Made by a program: the position numbers and the translations under genes. DNA of 64,000 bases. It comes from Phycisphaerae bacterium. GTDB lineage: Bacteria > Planctomycetota > Phycisphaerae > UBA1845 > Fen-1342. The stretch covers positions 61,718 to 125,717 of the forward strand of contig JANQNU010000058.1 in NCBI GenBank assembly GCA_028279405.1, written 5' to 3'. Shown piece after piece: positions 1 to 8,657 of the stretch. The notes beneath the pieces are model-generated. The model saw only the letters and a list, made by a program, of their open reading frames with translations. It made no database searches and was not told the DNA's origin. Numbering within the stretch: the first letter of the stretch is position 1; each line of letters starts with the position of its first letter.

Positions 1-9
1 GGGAGATAC

Positions 10-2148
10 ATGCCTGGCGACATGATCGGGACATACCGCCTTGTTCGTTTGATTGGCACCGGCGGGTCGGGCGTCGTGTTCGAGGCCCAGCAGGACAGCC
101 CACGGCGGCCCGTGGCGATCAAGCTACTGCGTTGGGGGGAGATGTCGCAGAGATTCGTCGACCGCTTTCGTGCCGAAGGCAATCTGCTTGGCCGGTTGGT
201 TCACCAGGGGATCGTTACCGTATTTGAATCCGGCGTTGATCGTGCGGAAGACGGCTGGGCTCAACCCTACATCGCCATGGCGTTGGTCGACGGTATGCCT
301 TTGCATGAGTACGTCAAGACGTCACGTCCATCGTATCATCAGTTCATCGCCATCATGATTGAGGTGTGCAGCGCTGTGCATCACGCGCACCAGCTCGGCG
401 TCATTCACGGTGACCTGAAGCCGTCGAACATTCTTGTTTGCGCGGATGGCACGGCAAAGGTCATCGACTTCGGGATCGGGCGCCTCGTGAATAGCATCGA
501 TCCGCAGAGTACGCCTGCTCCCCCAGAGGGAACGCGACGATTCATCAGCCCTGAGCGGCTCTCCGGTACCAACGGCTACGCGAACGCACGTAGTGACATC
601 TATGCGCTCGGTGTCATCCTGCATTACTTCCTGACGGGGCGTTTCCCTCCAGACGACCGTGCCATCGATCCGAGCCGCTGGTTCGAGATGCGCGGAGTCG
701 TTCCGGGAGTTCGTATCGCAAGACGCGATCGACGTCATGATCTTGGCTCGGTTGTCGCGAAGGCCGTCTCGCCCGATCCGCTGAGGCGGTACGACTCGGC
801 TGCCCGACTCGCCGAGGACTTGCGGCATCTGCTTGCGATGCGACCGGTATCGACGCAGCGCCGAACCTTCATTTCGGCGGGTTGTTTGTTCGCCCGGCGA
901 AGTCCCGTGCTAGCGTTGCTCATCGTTGTCGCATGTGGTCTGGCGATGACCGCGGCAGGCTCGGTAGCGTGGGGATTCCAGCGCGCGGTACAGTCCGAAC
1001 AAGAGGTCCGTCGTGCGCTCGCCGATGCCAACGAGGTTGCGGGAGCCCTGCGTGAGATTATCGTTGGCGGTCGGTATGACACGCAAGCAGGACAGATATC
1101 GGTGGCTGACCTTCTCAAACAGGGCGAGCGCCATGTCCATTCTCTCGAGATCAACTCTCCCGAGGTAAAGGCCCGCCTGTATCTCACCCTTGCCGAGGGA
1201 TACGACGCGATCGGTGAGATCAGCCGCTCTGTAACGTGCATCGAGAATGGCCTTGAGGTTCTGGATCGGTCTGGCACCGCTGCTCGTAAGGCGCGGATCG
1301 AGCTGCGGAATCTGCTGGGTACGGCGCACCGGAAGCTCGGGAATCCAGCGGAAGCGTTGCGCGTCCACCAATCGTTGGCCGAGGATCTCGAGCGTCAAGG
1401 CGCCGAGTTGCCGATCGTTGTTCGCGCCCGAGTGGCGGTTGGCCTCAATCTTCAGCAGCTCGGGAAGTATGAGCAAGCGGAGCGGACGCTCCGAGATATT
1501 CTCAGTGTCGTCGTAGATCTGTACGGAACGGAGCACCCCACAACCCTCACGGTGTACGCGAATCTCGCGCTGACGCTGCAGAGCATGGGCCGTGCCGAGG
1601 ATGCAATCGAGTTTGCGGAAGTCGCCTATCGGAATAGCGATGCCGCATGGGGCACGCAGGATCAACGCGTCATCCAGACCGGGAATACGCTCGCGTGGGC
1701 TTACATGTCCGCCGATCGCTCGGACGAGGCCGTACGCGTGCTGCGCGATCTTCTTGACCTTATTCGTGAGAGATTCGGGTCCGAATCTCCATACCTGCCG
1801 CAGACGGCGTATTCGCTTGCCCACCATTATCTTGTGGAGGAAGAGTACAGCGAAATGCGACAAGTACTGGACGAGAATCTGGCAGCGGCCCATCACCACT
1901 TCGCCGCCGGCTCGTGGATACGTGGCGCGTATGACGGACTCTATGGGCTCTCGCTCGTTCGTACGGGGCATGCGTCAGACGCCGTACCCATTCTCGAGGA
2001 TGCATGCATGACGCTCGAATCGGTGCTCGGTGCGCCGCATCGGACAACTCAGGAGGCAATCAAGGCGCTTGCGGAAGCGCTAGCGGCAACGGGAGACGCG
2101 GAATCTGCTGCCCGATGGGAGCTCAAGATCAGGGCGCATGCGCCCTGA
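10..2148 (+). CDS. Ser/Thr protein kinase with TPR sensor region
   Basis: Membrane-anchored eukaryotic-type Ser/Thr kinase of the planctomycete kinase-TPR class, 712 aa. The kinase domain (about residues 7-275) shows a glycine loop GTGGSG (17-22), the ATP-binding lysine in VAIKLL (K38), catalytic loop HGDLKPSN (D135) and DFG (153-155). The usual HRD arginine is a glycine, so this is a non-RD kinase. A membrane helix at about 297-322 separates the cytosolic kinase from a C-terminal TPR-like helical region (about 370-705). GGGAG at bases 1-5 could serve as ribosome site for the ATG at 10, but the frame is open to the window edge, so a longer N-terminus cannot be excluded. It ends 1 nt short of the stop codon of a convergent ECF sigma gene, a likely functional partner. 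Substrates are unknown. Confidence 0.88.
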   Translation: MPGDMIGTYRLVRLIGTGGSGVVFEAQQDSPRRPVAIKLLRWGEMSQRFVDRFRAEGNLLGRLVHQGIVTVFESGVDRAEDGWAQPYIAMALVDGMPLHEYVKTSRPSYHQFIAIMIEVCSAVHHAHQLGVIHGDLKPSNILVCADGTAKVIDFGIGRLVNSIDPQSTPAPPEGTRRFISPERLSGTNGYANARSDIYALGVILHYFLTGRFPPDDRAIDPSRWFEMRGVVPGVRIARRDRRHDLGSVVAKAVSPDPLRRYDSAARLAEDLRHLLAMRPVSTQRRTFISAGCLFARRSPVLALLIVVACGLAMTAAGSVAWGFQRAVQSEQEVRRALADANEVAGALREIIVGGRYDTQAGQISVADLLKQGERHVHSLEINSPEVKARLYLTLAEGYDAIGEISRSVTCIENGLEVLDRSGTAARKARIELRNLLGTAHRKLGNPAEALRVHQSLAEDLERQGAELPIVVRARVAVGLNLQQLGKYEQAERTLRDILSVVVDLYGTEHPTTLTVYANLALTLQSMGRAEDAIEFAEVAYRNSDAAWGTQDQRVIQTGNTLAWAYMSADRSDEAVRVLRDLLDLIRERFGSESPYLPQTAYSLAHHYLVEEEYSEMRQVLDENLAAAHHHFAAGSWIRGAYDGLYGLSLVRTGHASDAVPILEDACMTLESVLGAPHRTTQEAIKALAEALAATGDAESAARWELKIRAHAP

Positions 2149-2149
2149 A

Positions 2150-2752
2150 TCAGGCAGCGTCGCCCTCAAACGCCTCGGCGAGAAACGCCTTGGCGAGTAT
2201 CCAGTCGCGCCGGATGGTTCGAGTCGTCACGCCGAGAAGGTCCGCGGTGTCTTCCTCGCTCAGTCCGCCGAAGTAGCGCAGGACGACCACTTGACTGAGG
2301 CGAGGGTGGTTCGTCTCGAGCGCTTGAAGGGCCTCGTCGAGCGCGAGAAGGTCTTCGGGTGTTGCACCGGGGTGGAAGGGACTGTCCTCGAATCCCACGA
2401 TCACCTTGTCCCCGCCACGCTTCGCCGTGAGCCGGCGACGGGCGTGCTCGATGATGATCTGACGCATTGCATTGGCAGCCGCGCCAAAGAAGTGGCGTTT
2501 GCCTTCCCAGCCCGGCTCTTCCGAGCGGGCGAGCCGGAGGTACACCTCGTGGACCAATGCGGTCGGCTGGAGTGTGTGCCCCGGCCGGTCGTGGCGAAGA
2601 TATGAACTCGCCAGTTGGCGGAGTTCCTGGTACACGAGTGGAAGCAGCTGTTCGCTGGCCTGCCGATCCCCACCGATCGCCCGTGTGATCGCTTCTTCGA
2701 CCAACGTCTGATGTTGGTCTTGGTCGCGCGTCACGCCGTCTTCCTTTTCCAT
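2150..2752 (-). CDS. ECF sigma-70 family RNA polymerase sigma factor
   Basis: About 200 aa, resembling the planctomycete ECF group usually found beside Ser/Thr kinases (TIGR02999-like). Region 2 carries the family block HTLQPTALVHEVYLRLA and FFGAAANAMRQIIIEHARRR. Region 4 has the helix-turn-helix LSEEDTADLLGVTTRTIRRDW. The ATG at 2752 is preferred because family members begin shortly before the xAxEQLLPLVYxELRxLA segment; a TTG at 2812 in the same frame would add 20 unremarkable residues. The gene converges with the kinase at 10-2148 with almost no gap, instead of sitting upstream in an operon as in the second sigma/kinase pair of this window (21872-24969). It probably redirects RNA polymerase to a small regulon in response to the kinase. 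Confidence 0.88.
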   Translation of the reverse strand: MEKEDGVTRDQDQHQTLVEEAITRAIGGDRQASEQLLPLVYQELRQLASSYLRHDRPGHTLQPTALVHEVYLRLARSEEPGWEGKRHFFGAAANAMRQIIIEHARRRLTAKRGGDKVIVGFEDSPFHPGATPEDLLALDEALQALETNHPRLSQVVVLRYFGGLSEEDTADLLGVTTRTIRRDWILAKAFLAEAFEGDAA

Positions 2753-2872
2753 GCCCGGTGGAGAGAGTGTTTTCGAGTCGCCATTGTACAGTACCAAATC
2801 CTCACTCTTCAATTGACGGGCAGGGCTCGGAGGTCACTTCACAGACTTCATTGAGTTGCGTCAGCGCCAGCG

Positions 2873-2914
2873 CAAAAAAAAGAGCCAGCTTTTCCCGACA
2901 GGAAAGCCGGCTCT
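2873..2914 (-). terminator. Rho-independent terminator of the PEP-CTERM gene at 2948-3526
   Basis: Read on the minus strand, an inverted repeat (2881-2895 with 2901-2914, core AGAGCC/GGCTCT) with a 5-nt loop is followed directly by eight T residues (plus-strand A-run 2874-2881). It lies 34 bp after the stop codon of the minus-strand PEP-CTERM gene. Confidence 0.88.
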
Positions 2915-2947
2915 CGAAGAACCGTCAACTACGAACTCGGTCGTAGC

Positions 2948-3526
2948 TTAGCGGCGGCGCAGGCCTGCGATGAGGCAGAGGCCCAGCAGCGACAGCGTGC
3001 CCGGCTCCGGGACGACCCGGTAGGTGCCGAGGATCCGCGCGTTCGGGATGTCACTCACGTCATCCGCCGGGAAGTAGAGGTTACCGGTGGAGCCGATGGC
3101 CGGCAGCATGTCGGCGTAGTCGTCCGAGTTCAGCGACCAGGTGCCCGACCCGGTGAACGCCAGCGAGCCGGCCGTGAAGGTAACGGTGGTATCAGGCGAC
3201 CAGCTGAAGATATTCAGGCCGGGGTCCGCCGTACCAGCGCGGAACAGGTTCGGGCTGTTGTCCGCCGGATTCTCGGCGTTCGTGAGGTCGCCGGAAACCA
3301 GCGTCTCATTAAGTCCGGTGGTTCCAGGGCCGCTGTAAAAGTCCTGGAGGTACACACCGATTCCGTCGCCACCGGAGGTGGTGATATCCGAATTGCCGCT
3401 CGTCGCGGTGATCGTGATCTCATCCACGACCGACAGGTCCACGATCAGAAGCTCATCCGCATACGCGCCGGCTGTCATCATGCTGACCGCCATCGCGCAT
3501 AGCCAACCCTTAATACGTACAGACAT
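2948..3526 (-). CDS. PEP-CTERM sorting-domain exported protein
   Basis: 192-aa exported protein. An N-terminal signal peptide (about residues 1-23, ending AGAYA) precedes a Ser/Thr/Gly/Asp-rich beta-type region with no catalytic motif I can recognise. The C-terminus has the sorting tripartite signal: VPEP at about 172, a hydrophobic helix (LSLLGLCLIAGL) and terminal RRR. Such tails are recognised by exosortase and place proteins at the envelope or in exopolysaccharide. Start at 3526 is supported by a purine-rich ribosome site, GAGGAGGAG, about 8 nt upstream. A clear terminator follows, so it is monocistronic. The function of the mature part is unknown. Confidence 0.85.
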   Translation of the reverse strand: MSVRIKGWLCAMAVSMMTAGAYADELLIVDLSVVDEITITATSGNSDITTSGGDGIGVYLQDFYSGPGTTGLNETLVSGDLTNAENPADNSPNLFRAGTADPGLNIFSWSPDTTVTFTAGSLAFTGSGTWSLNSDDYADMLPAIGSTGNLYFPADDVSDIPNARILGTYRVVPEPGTLSLLGLCLIAGLRRR

Positions 3527-3780
3527 TGTCTCTTCTCCTCCTCGTCATGACTTGCAGGCCGCTGTTTGACCCGACGTCGGTTCGGCTCCACCAGCCCAGC
3601 GGCACCATCAACCCAGACTATTGAATTCCTTAACCATATACAACCCGATTTCCCCCGAGATCCAGATTTCGGGAGCGATTTCGACGGACGGCCGAGTGGG
3701 GCTCGGCGCTCTTAAGGTCCAATAATATGTCGGTCCAAGCCCCTCAGGGATCGGTTTCAGGCAGCCGCGGCGGCCGTGTT

Positions 3781-4413
3781 CTAGTTGGGTTGGCGTAGTG
3801 TTGGTCTTCCACGTTTGAGCTGCTGCGAAACGAGCGCGACGCGTCGCCCGAGATGATGCGCTGTAGCGAGGTCGGACTCGGGAGGCGCGACATCGGGTCC
3901 CTGGTCGATATTGGACTGCGCTGCCGCGCCGAGAAAGAACCCGAGGCGGTTCAGATCCGCTTCCGATCCCTTGGAGGAGCAGTTCGCAGGCGGCAGGCCG
4001 AGACTGACCCAGTGCATCTGATGTTGCGCAGCAAAGAGCGCAATCTGCATCAGCGTCGCCAGCTTGTCGCCGGATCGAGATCCTGAGTTCGTGAACCCGG
4101 CGGCGACTTTGTCTTGCCACTTGAATCCGGCGCCCATGACGTGTCTCGACGAAGCGTCTTCAAACGCCTTGAACTGCGCCGATGGCCCCGCAACGTACGT
4201 TGGTGCGCCGAAGATGATGGCGTCGGCGCGCTCCATGTCATCCCACGCGTCGTCGGCGTCCTCGACCGGGACGAGCTCACACGCCGCTCCCGGGACAGAT
4301 GCGGCGCCCGCGGCGACCGCCTCCGCTTGCCTGGCCGTATGGCCATACCCGCTGTGGTAGGCGACGACAATCTCGACCTGGATGTCGTCGGCGGACTTTG
4401 GGTTGCCTCCCAT
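3781..4413 (-). CDS. Flavodoxin-fold NAD(P)H:quinone reductase-like protein
   Basis: 210 aa, flavodoxin/WrbA-like. The N-terminal strand and phosphate loop IVVAYHSGYGHTARQAEAV (about 14-32) is the FMN-binding signature, and the segment IIFGAPTYVAGPSAQFKAF (about 67-85) matches the second FMN-contact loop of the family. FTNSGSRSGDKLATL (about 107-121) fits the third. The length is close to WrbA (about 200 aa). The likely role is FMN-dependent two-electron reduction of quinones, or electron transfer. It begins 3 nt after the stop codon of the ArsR-AHSA1 fusion gene (4417-5199) and must share its promoter, so it is probably the target that this autoregulated repressor controls. Confidence 0.8.
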   Translation of the reverse strand: MGGNPKSADDIQVEIVVAYHSGYGHTARQAEAVAAGAASVPGAACELVPVEDADDAWDDMERADAIIFGAPTYVAGPSAQFKAFEDASSRHVMGAGFKWQDKVAAGFTNSGSRSGDKLATLMQIALFAAQHQMHWVSLGLPPANCSSKGSEADLNRLGFFLGAAAQSNIDQGPDVAPPESDLATAHHLGRRVALVSQQLKRGRPTLRQPN

Positions 4414-4416
4414 AGA

Positions 4417-5199
4417 CTACATTCCCTCCGGCCATCGGCTGGTTACCTGCATCGGTTCTCCGGTTTCGAGCAGACTCTTTAAGCTTGAGAGGATCTTCGG
4501 CCAGCCTTGCGAGAGCGTCCGAACGAGCGTCGAATCCGGGCGGTCGCACTCGTGTGTCACGGTAAGCTTGACGTGATCGCCATGCGGTTTCAGGTCGAAC
4601 GCAACTCGCGTGTCGCCTTCCGCCTGCCATGCTTCTCGAAACTCGGCGCGCCAGGAGAGAACCAGGCGACGTTCGGGCTCGATCTCGAGGACCCTCCCGC
4701 TGTACGCGACGCGCCCGTCGGGAATCATCAGACGCCAGGGGGCGCCGGTCTCCCAATCCGATTGATGGTGCGTCGCATACCAGTATCGACGGGTGAAGTC
4801 CGGTTCCAACAGCGCCGACCAGAGCGCCTCCACAGTTGTTCGAATATACGTTACATAAACAAACGCCGTTCCAGGCACGTCCTCTCCTTCCAGCTCACGC
4901 TTCAAATCCGAGAGCACCCGCAGCCGATCATGCTCGAACGCCCTGATCCACCGGTCCGCGATCTCGTGAATCGGTACCGGGTTCAGGAAATGCAACTTCT
5001 CGCGACCGTGCCACTTCACAGCCAGGAGGTTCGCCGACTCCAGAATGTCCAAGTGTTTGGATACCGATTGGCGAGCCATACTCACATGCTCACACAGCTC
5101 ACTCAACGTCTGCCCGTCGGACTCACGCAGCCGATCCAGCAGCAGACGCCGACTCGGATCCGCCAACGCTTTGAACACATGGTCAATGAGCCCGTCCAT
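4417..5199 (-). CDS. ArsR-family repressor fused to an AHSA1/START-like ligand domain
   Basis: 260 aa. Residues 1-100 are an ArsR winged helix (MDGLIDHVFKALADPSRRLL, then LSELCEHVSMARQSVSKHLDILE as recognition helix). Residues about 118-255 form an AHSA1/SRPBCC domain (YIRTTVEALWSALLEPDFTRRYW; WRLMIPDGRVAYSGRVLEIEP), a hydrophobic pocket that could bind a ligand. The ATG at 5199 is chosen because ArsR members start here and because promoter elements lie immediately upstream; in-frame codons further up give only non-conserved residues and pass through the operator. It is cotranscribed with the flavodoxin gene 3 nt downstream. Unlike the other three modules in the window, sensor and DNA-binding domain are one chain. 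The ligand is unknown. Confidence 0.87.
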   Translation of the reverse strand: MDGLIDHVFKALADPSRRLLLDRLRESDGQTLSELCEHVSMARQSVSKHLDILESANLLAVKWHGREKLHFLNPVPIHEIADRWIRAFEHDRLRVLSDLKRELEGEDVPGTAFVYVTYIRTTVEALWSALLEPDFTRRYWYATHHQSDWETGAPWRLMIPDGRVAYSGRVLEIEPERRLVLSWRAEFREAWQAEGDTRVAFDLKPHGDHVKLTVTHECDRPDSTLVRTLSQGWPKILSSLKSLLETGEPMQVTSRWPEGM

Positions 5200-5205
5200 G
5201 CCACA

Positions 5206-5235
5206 ATAATATGCAGCCAAATGGCTGCATGTCAA
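5206..5235 (-). promoter_or_regulatory. Sigma70-type promoter with embedded palindrome (ArsR operator)
   Basis: On the minus strand TTGACA (5230-5235) and TATTAT (5206-5211) are separated by 18 nt. The spacer and its edges are filled by a perfect inverted repeat, ATGCAGCCA at 5211-5219 and TGGCTGCAT at 5222-5230 with 2 nt between. The expected transcription start falls at or within a nucleotide or two of the start codon at 5199, so the mRNA would be leaderless. The placement fits direct autorepression by the ArsR-AHSA1 protein; binding itself is inferred. Confidence 0.75.
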
Positions 5236-5416
5236 GACTTGGTCGAGGAATCGGTCCCTAGGAGCGCCGGGGAGCGGTGGGCAGGCCGTCGCGGGCGACA
5301 ACGACAGGGTGGGGGCATCGCTCGGCGTTTCACGGTGAACATGGTTGGACGTTGATCCCCGCGGCGCTATGCTCACCAGCGTCATGATTCATCGACAAGG
5401 TAAGGGAGCGCACGCG

Positions 5417-6193
5417 ATGGAGATCCTTCATCTGAATTGCGGACTGCTGAAGACCGACCTTGCTCAGGCGTGCTGTCATTGCCTGGCGATCGTGGACGGA
5501 GAGCGTGTTGCGCTCGTGGACACCGGTATCGGCCTGCTCGATGTATTGCAGCCGGACGATCGGCTGGGCCGGGCGCTGATCGATAGCGCCGGTTTTCGCT
5601 TCGATGAGCGCCGCACCGCGCTACGCCAGCTGCAAGCACGTGGGATCGCGGCCCACCGTGTGACGGACATCGTGCTCACCCATGCCGATCCGGACCACAC
5701 CGGCGGGCTGGCCGACTTTCCAGACGCACTGGTGCACGTCGCGGCCGAAGAGCGGGCCGCCGTCGTGGCGGGGCATCCGCGCTACCGCCTACCACACTTC
5801 GATCATGGGCCGCGCTGGGTGGAGCACGGCCCGTCGCAAAATGAGTGGCAGGGGTTGCGCGCTCGTCCAATAACGGTCTGCGGCGGTGTCGACATCCTGC
5901 TCGTCGAGCTGTTCGGCCACACGGCCGGGCACTGCGGCGTCGTACTTCGTACCAGCGACGGCTGGTTGCTCCATGCGGGGGACGCCTATTACTTGCGCGT
6001 CGAGTTTGACGACCCCCAGCACCCAGTCTGTGCAATGGCGGAAGCTGCCGCGATCGATAACGCAAGACGCCTCGAAAGCCTCGATCAACTGCGACGTCTT
6101 CGTGATACGCTGGGCGGTTCGCTCGCGATGATCGGCTACCACGACGAAAGTGAACTCTCGACTGTCATGGATCAGACGCCGACGTTGCAATAG
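5417..6193 (+). CDS. MBL-fold metallo-hydrolase
   Basis: 258 aa metallo-beta-lactamase fold. The metal-binding signature THADPDHTGG (about 99-108) is the HxHxDH-type motif with the first histidine kept and the second replaced by aspartate. Later ligands are visible as FGHTAGHCG (about 172-180) and LHAGDAYY (about 193-200). The substrate is not predictable; lactonases, thioesterases and glyoxalase-like enzymes share this pattern. The ATG at 5417 follows AAGGGAGCG with suitable spacing; an in-frame start at 5345 would overlap the leader for no conserved sequence. A PLP enzyme gene starts 25 bp downstream on the same strand. Confidence 0.82.
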   Translation: MEILHLNCGLLKTDLAQACCHCLAIVDGERVALVDTGIGLLDVLQPDDRLGRALIDSAGFRFDERRTALRQLQARGIAAHRVTDIVLTHADPDHTGGLADFPDALVHVAAEERAAVVAGHPRYRLPHFDHGPRWVEHGPSQNEWQGLRARPITVCGGVDILLVELFGHTAGHCGVVLRTSDGWLLHAGDAYYLRVEFDDPQHPVCAMAEAAAIDNARRLESLDQLRRLRDTLGGSLAMIGYHDESELSTVMDQTPTLQ

Positions 6194-6218
6194 GGCGTTC
6201 GTAGGATAGGGCTTTGTG

Positions 6219-7139
6219 ATGGATTTGATTGGCGCCATCGGCAATACCTCGATCGTCAAACTTCGCCGAGTTGTTCCCGATGGCTGTGCGACCATCCTGG
6301 CGAAGCTCGAATGGGAAAACCCCACGGGCAGCATGAAGGACCGCATGGCGCAGGCAGTGATCGCGCAGGCGGAGCGGGACGGACGCCTCAAGCCCGACGG
6401 GACGGTTGTCGAGTACACCGGCGGGAGCACCGGGGCCTCGCTTGCGTTGGTGTGCGCAGCCAAGGGCTATCGCATCCGAATCGTCACTTCTGACGCGTTC
6501 AGCCTCGAAAAGCGTGACCACATGGCGGCCTTGGGCGCCGAACTGATCCTGGTCCCGAGCGAGGATGGCCGAACGACCAAAGGGCTGATCCGCGAAATGA
6601 TCGAGACGGCGCGCGGATTGAGCGCCGGCCCGGACGTGTTCTGGGCAGACCAGCTGAACAACCATGACAGCATTGGTGGCTACCACGCGCTGGGCGAAGA
6701 GATCTGGACCCAGACCGGTGGCAGGGTGGACGCGTTCGTGCATAGCGTCGGGACAGCGGCTTCGTCCCGTGGAGTCGCGACCGTGCTCAAGCGACACAGA
6801 TCAGCAGTCGAGACCATCGTGGTCGAGCCGGCGGAGTCCGCCGTGCTGCTCGGCGGCGACGCAGGGCCGCACAAGATCGAAGGGATCGGTATCGGCTATA
6901 CGCCGCCGCTTTGGGATCCAAGCGTCATCGACGGGATCGAACCGGTCGCGACGGAGCAGGCCAAGCAGATGGTCCGGCGTCTGGCGCGCGAGGAAGGCCT
7001 GTTTGCCGGCACTTCATCCGGCGCGAATGTCATAGCCGCCATCCGCGTCGGACAACGACTGGGCCCGGATGCAACCGTCGTCACGCTGATGTGCGACACC
7101 GGGCTGAAGTACGTCAGCACCGACGTCTACCGCACGTAG
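6219..7139 (+). CDS. PLP-dependent cysteine synthase family protein
   Basis: 306 aa, fold type II PLP enzyme. PTGSMKDRMA (about 36-45) contains the Schiff-base lysine, TGGSTGASLA (about 69-78) corresponds to the substrate/carboxylate loop, and GIGIGYTPPLWD with GLFAGTSSGAN (about 262-272) matches the O-acetylserine sulfhydrylase C-terminal signature. It probably forms cysteine or a related amino acid from an activated serine and a sulfur nucleophile; cystathionine beta-synthase-like alternatives are possible. ATG at 6219 follows GTAGGATAGG; a GTG three bases earlier is less likely. It sits between an MBL hydrolase and an uncharacterised gene 9 bp downstream, suggesting a three-gene operon. 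Confidence 0.87.
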   Translation: MDLIGAIGNTSIVKLRRVVPDGCATILAKLEWENPTGSMKDRMAQAVIAQAERDGRLKPDGTVVEYTGGSTGASLALVCAAKGYRIRIVTSDAFSLEKRDHMAALGAELILVPSEDGRTTKGLIREMIETARGLSAGPDVFWADQLNNHDSIGGYHALGEEIWTQTGGRVDAFVHSVGTAASSRGVATVLKRHRSAVETIVVEPAESAVLLGGDAGPHKIEGIGIGYTPPLWDPSVIDGIEPVATEQAKQMVRRLAREEGLFAGTSSGANVIAAIRVGQRLGPDATVVTLMCDTGLKYVSTDVYRT

Positions 7140-7148
7140 GGGCAGTAG

Positions 7149-7481
7149 ATGACGGTGGTCGGTGCCGAATATCTGGAGCGGGTCGTCGCCGGCGAGTTGT
7201 ACGAAGTCAAGATGGTCTTCAACGAGCGCGGCGCGTTCGTGTTTCCCGCAACCCATCAGCATCGCGAGATGAAACTGGAAGGCATCTCCTACGAGGACGA
7301 CTACAAGGGCAATGCGCTCGCGGCCATGGTGCGCCGCGACGCTGTCGACATCCGCTTTCACAGGGACTTCGATGATGCGTCGGTTGCGCGCCTGCTGTCC
7401 GCGCTGTTCGCTTTGCCCGTGTTGACGTCGTTTGGAACGCCGCGCGTCACCTACCAGGGCCGGACAATCGTGATCTCGTGA
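7149..7481 (+). CDS. Conserved-looking protein of unknown function
   Basis: 110 aa, not recognised. It is soluble, without signal peptide, helices of membrane type or known motif; a central acidic-aromatic stretch (EGISYEDDYKGNALAAM, about 44-60) and a C-terminal beta-rich end are visible. It starts 9 bp after the cysteine-synthase-like gene and ends 11 bp before the convergent SDR gene. GGGGCAG just upstream of the ATG may serve as ribosome site. Codon use and GC match the neighbours. The tight linkage to a PLP enzyme suggests an accessory role, but this is inference. Confidence 0.6.
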   Translation: MTVVGAEYLERVVAGELYEVKMVFNERGAFVFPATHQHREMKLEGISYEDDYKGNALAAMVRRDAVDIRFHRDFDDASVARLLSALFALPVLTSFGTPRVTYQGRTIVIS

Positions 7482-7492
7482 GGATGTCGCGG

Positions 7493-8569
7493 TCAGCCCG
7501 TCTCGGGTTTGAGCGCTTCGCTGTCGATCATCTGCTGTAGCATTTCGACCGCGGACTCAGCCAGCGGTCGGTAGGTGATGCCCAGTTCGCGGATCCCTTT
7601 GCTGTTGTCGGCGACCCACGACAGCCCCACGTTTCGGCTGACGTACTTGCGCGTCATGCGTTTGTCGACGAACGGCCCGATCAGCCAGAGCAGCCACTTC
7701 GGAACCGTTCGCTTCGGAAAGGGGAACTGATCGCCAAAGTGATCGCGCAGCGCCTGAGCGATCAGAGGGAAACTCGCGTTGTGTCCGGACGTGATGTAGC
7801 GGCCCCGGGCATTCGCGTTGAAGCCGGCCTGCAAGTGCATCTCGGCCACGTCGCGAACATCGACAATCCCCATTCCCACGTCGGGAACGCCGACCTTCAA
7901 CGTTCCGTCGGCGAGTTGCTTTATCAGCGTGAACGATTCCGACGTCGCGAACGGATTGAGCCCGGGACCGAGCACCAGCGACGGATTGACCGTCACCAGC
8001 CGCCAACGGTCTTGCCCATCGGCGATTTTCCATGCCTCCCGTTCGGCGAGCGTTTTCGAGTAGGAATAGGCCTGGTGATCGACCGACGAACTGGTGTTCC
8101 AGTCGTCTTCGGTGAACTTGCCGGTCTTCGTTTCACGCTGGTCGGCGTTGTCGCCGTAGATCGCGGCGCAACTACTGGTGACGACCACCCGCTCTACCGT
8201 CGGCGTGCGATTGGCCTCCTCCAGCACATTGCGCGTGCCCAACAGGGCGGGGTCGATCAAGTCGCGCTGCGCGTCCGCGACGTCGATGACGAACGGCGAC
8301 GCCGTGTGAAAGACTACGGCGCAGTCCCGCATCGCGTCGGCGTAGGAGCCGGCTTCCAGCAAGTCGGATTTGAAGTAGCGGATCGACCCCGAACTTTGCG
8401 CGGCGACGTCGTCAAGGTACCTGAGCCGATCCGCTCGCGATGGATCACGGACGGCGGCATGGACGGTCAGCCCCTCTTCGAGCAGCCGCTTTACGACCCA
8501 GCCGGCGACGTAACCGGTGGCTCCGGTGACGAGCACCGGCGATGTTGTGTTTCGGATATCCATGACCAT
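7493..8569 (-). CDS. NAD(P)-dependent extended SDR reductase (dihydroflavonol reductase-like)
   Basis: 358 aa. The Rossmann signature VTGATGYVAGWVVKRLLEEG (about 14-33) and the catalytic YSYSKTLAE (Tyr and Lys of YxxxK, about 168-176) identify an extended short-chain dehydrogenase of the dihydroflavonol-4-reductase/aldehyde reductase type. VVFHTASPF (about 86-94) and RVVVTSSCAAIYG (about 127-139, with active-site serine) agree. It likely reduces an aldehyde or ketone with NADPH. Start at 8569 is the first ATG; a second at 8563 is equally possible, and neither has a strong ribosome site. It converges with the gene ending at 7481. Confidence 0.85.
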   Translation of the reverse strand: MVMDIRNTTSPVLVTGATGYVAGWVVKRLLEEGLTVHAAVRDPSRADRLRYLDDVAAQSSGSIRYFKSDLLEAGSYADAMRDCAVVFHTASPFVIDVADAQRDLIDPALLGTRNVLEEANRTPTVERVVVTSSCAAIYGDNADQRETKTGKFTEDDWNTSSSVDHQAYSYSKTLAEREAWKIADGQDRWRLVTVNPSLVLGPGLNPFATSESFTLIKQLADGTLKVGVPDVGMGIVDVRDVAEMHLQAGFNANARGRYITSGHNASFPLIAQALRDHFGDQFPFPKRTVPKWLLWLIGPFVDKRMTRKYVSRNVGLSWVADNSKGIRELGITYRPLAESAVEMLQQMIDSEALKPETG

Positions 8570-8657
8570 GCTCGTCAGCAGGAGACCGTGCGAATGATCA
8601 TCCGGCAGCTCATGATATCCTTCGTGACGGCCGGTTGTCCGACTTTTCGGCGCAATG

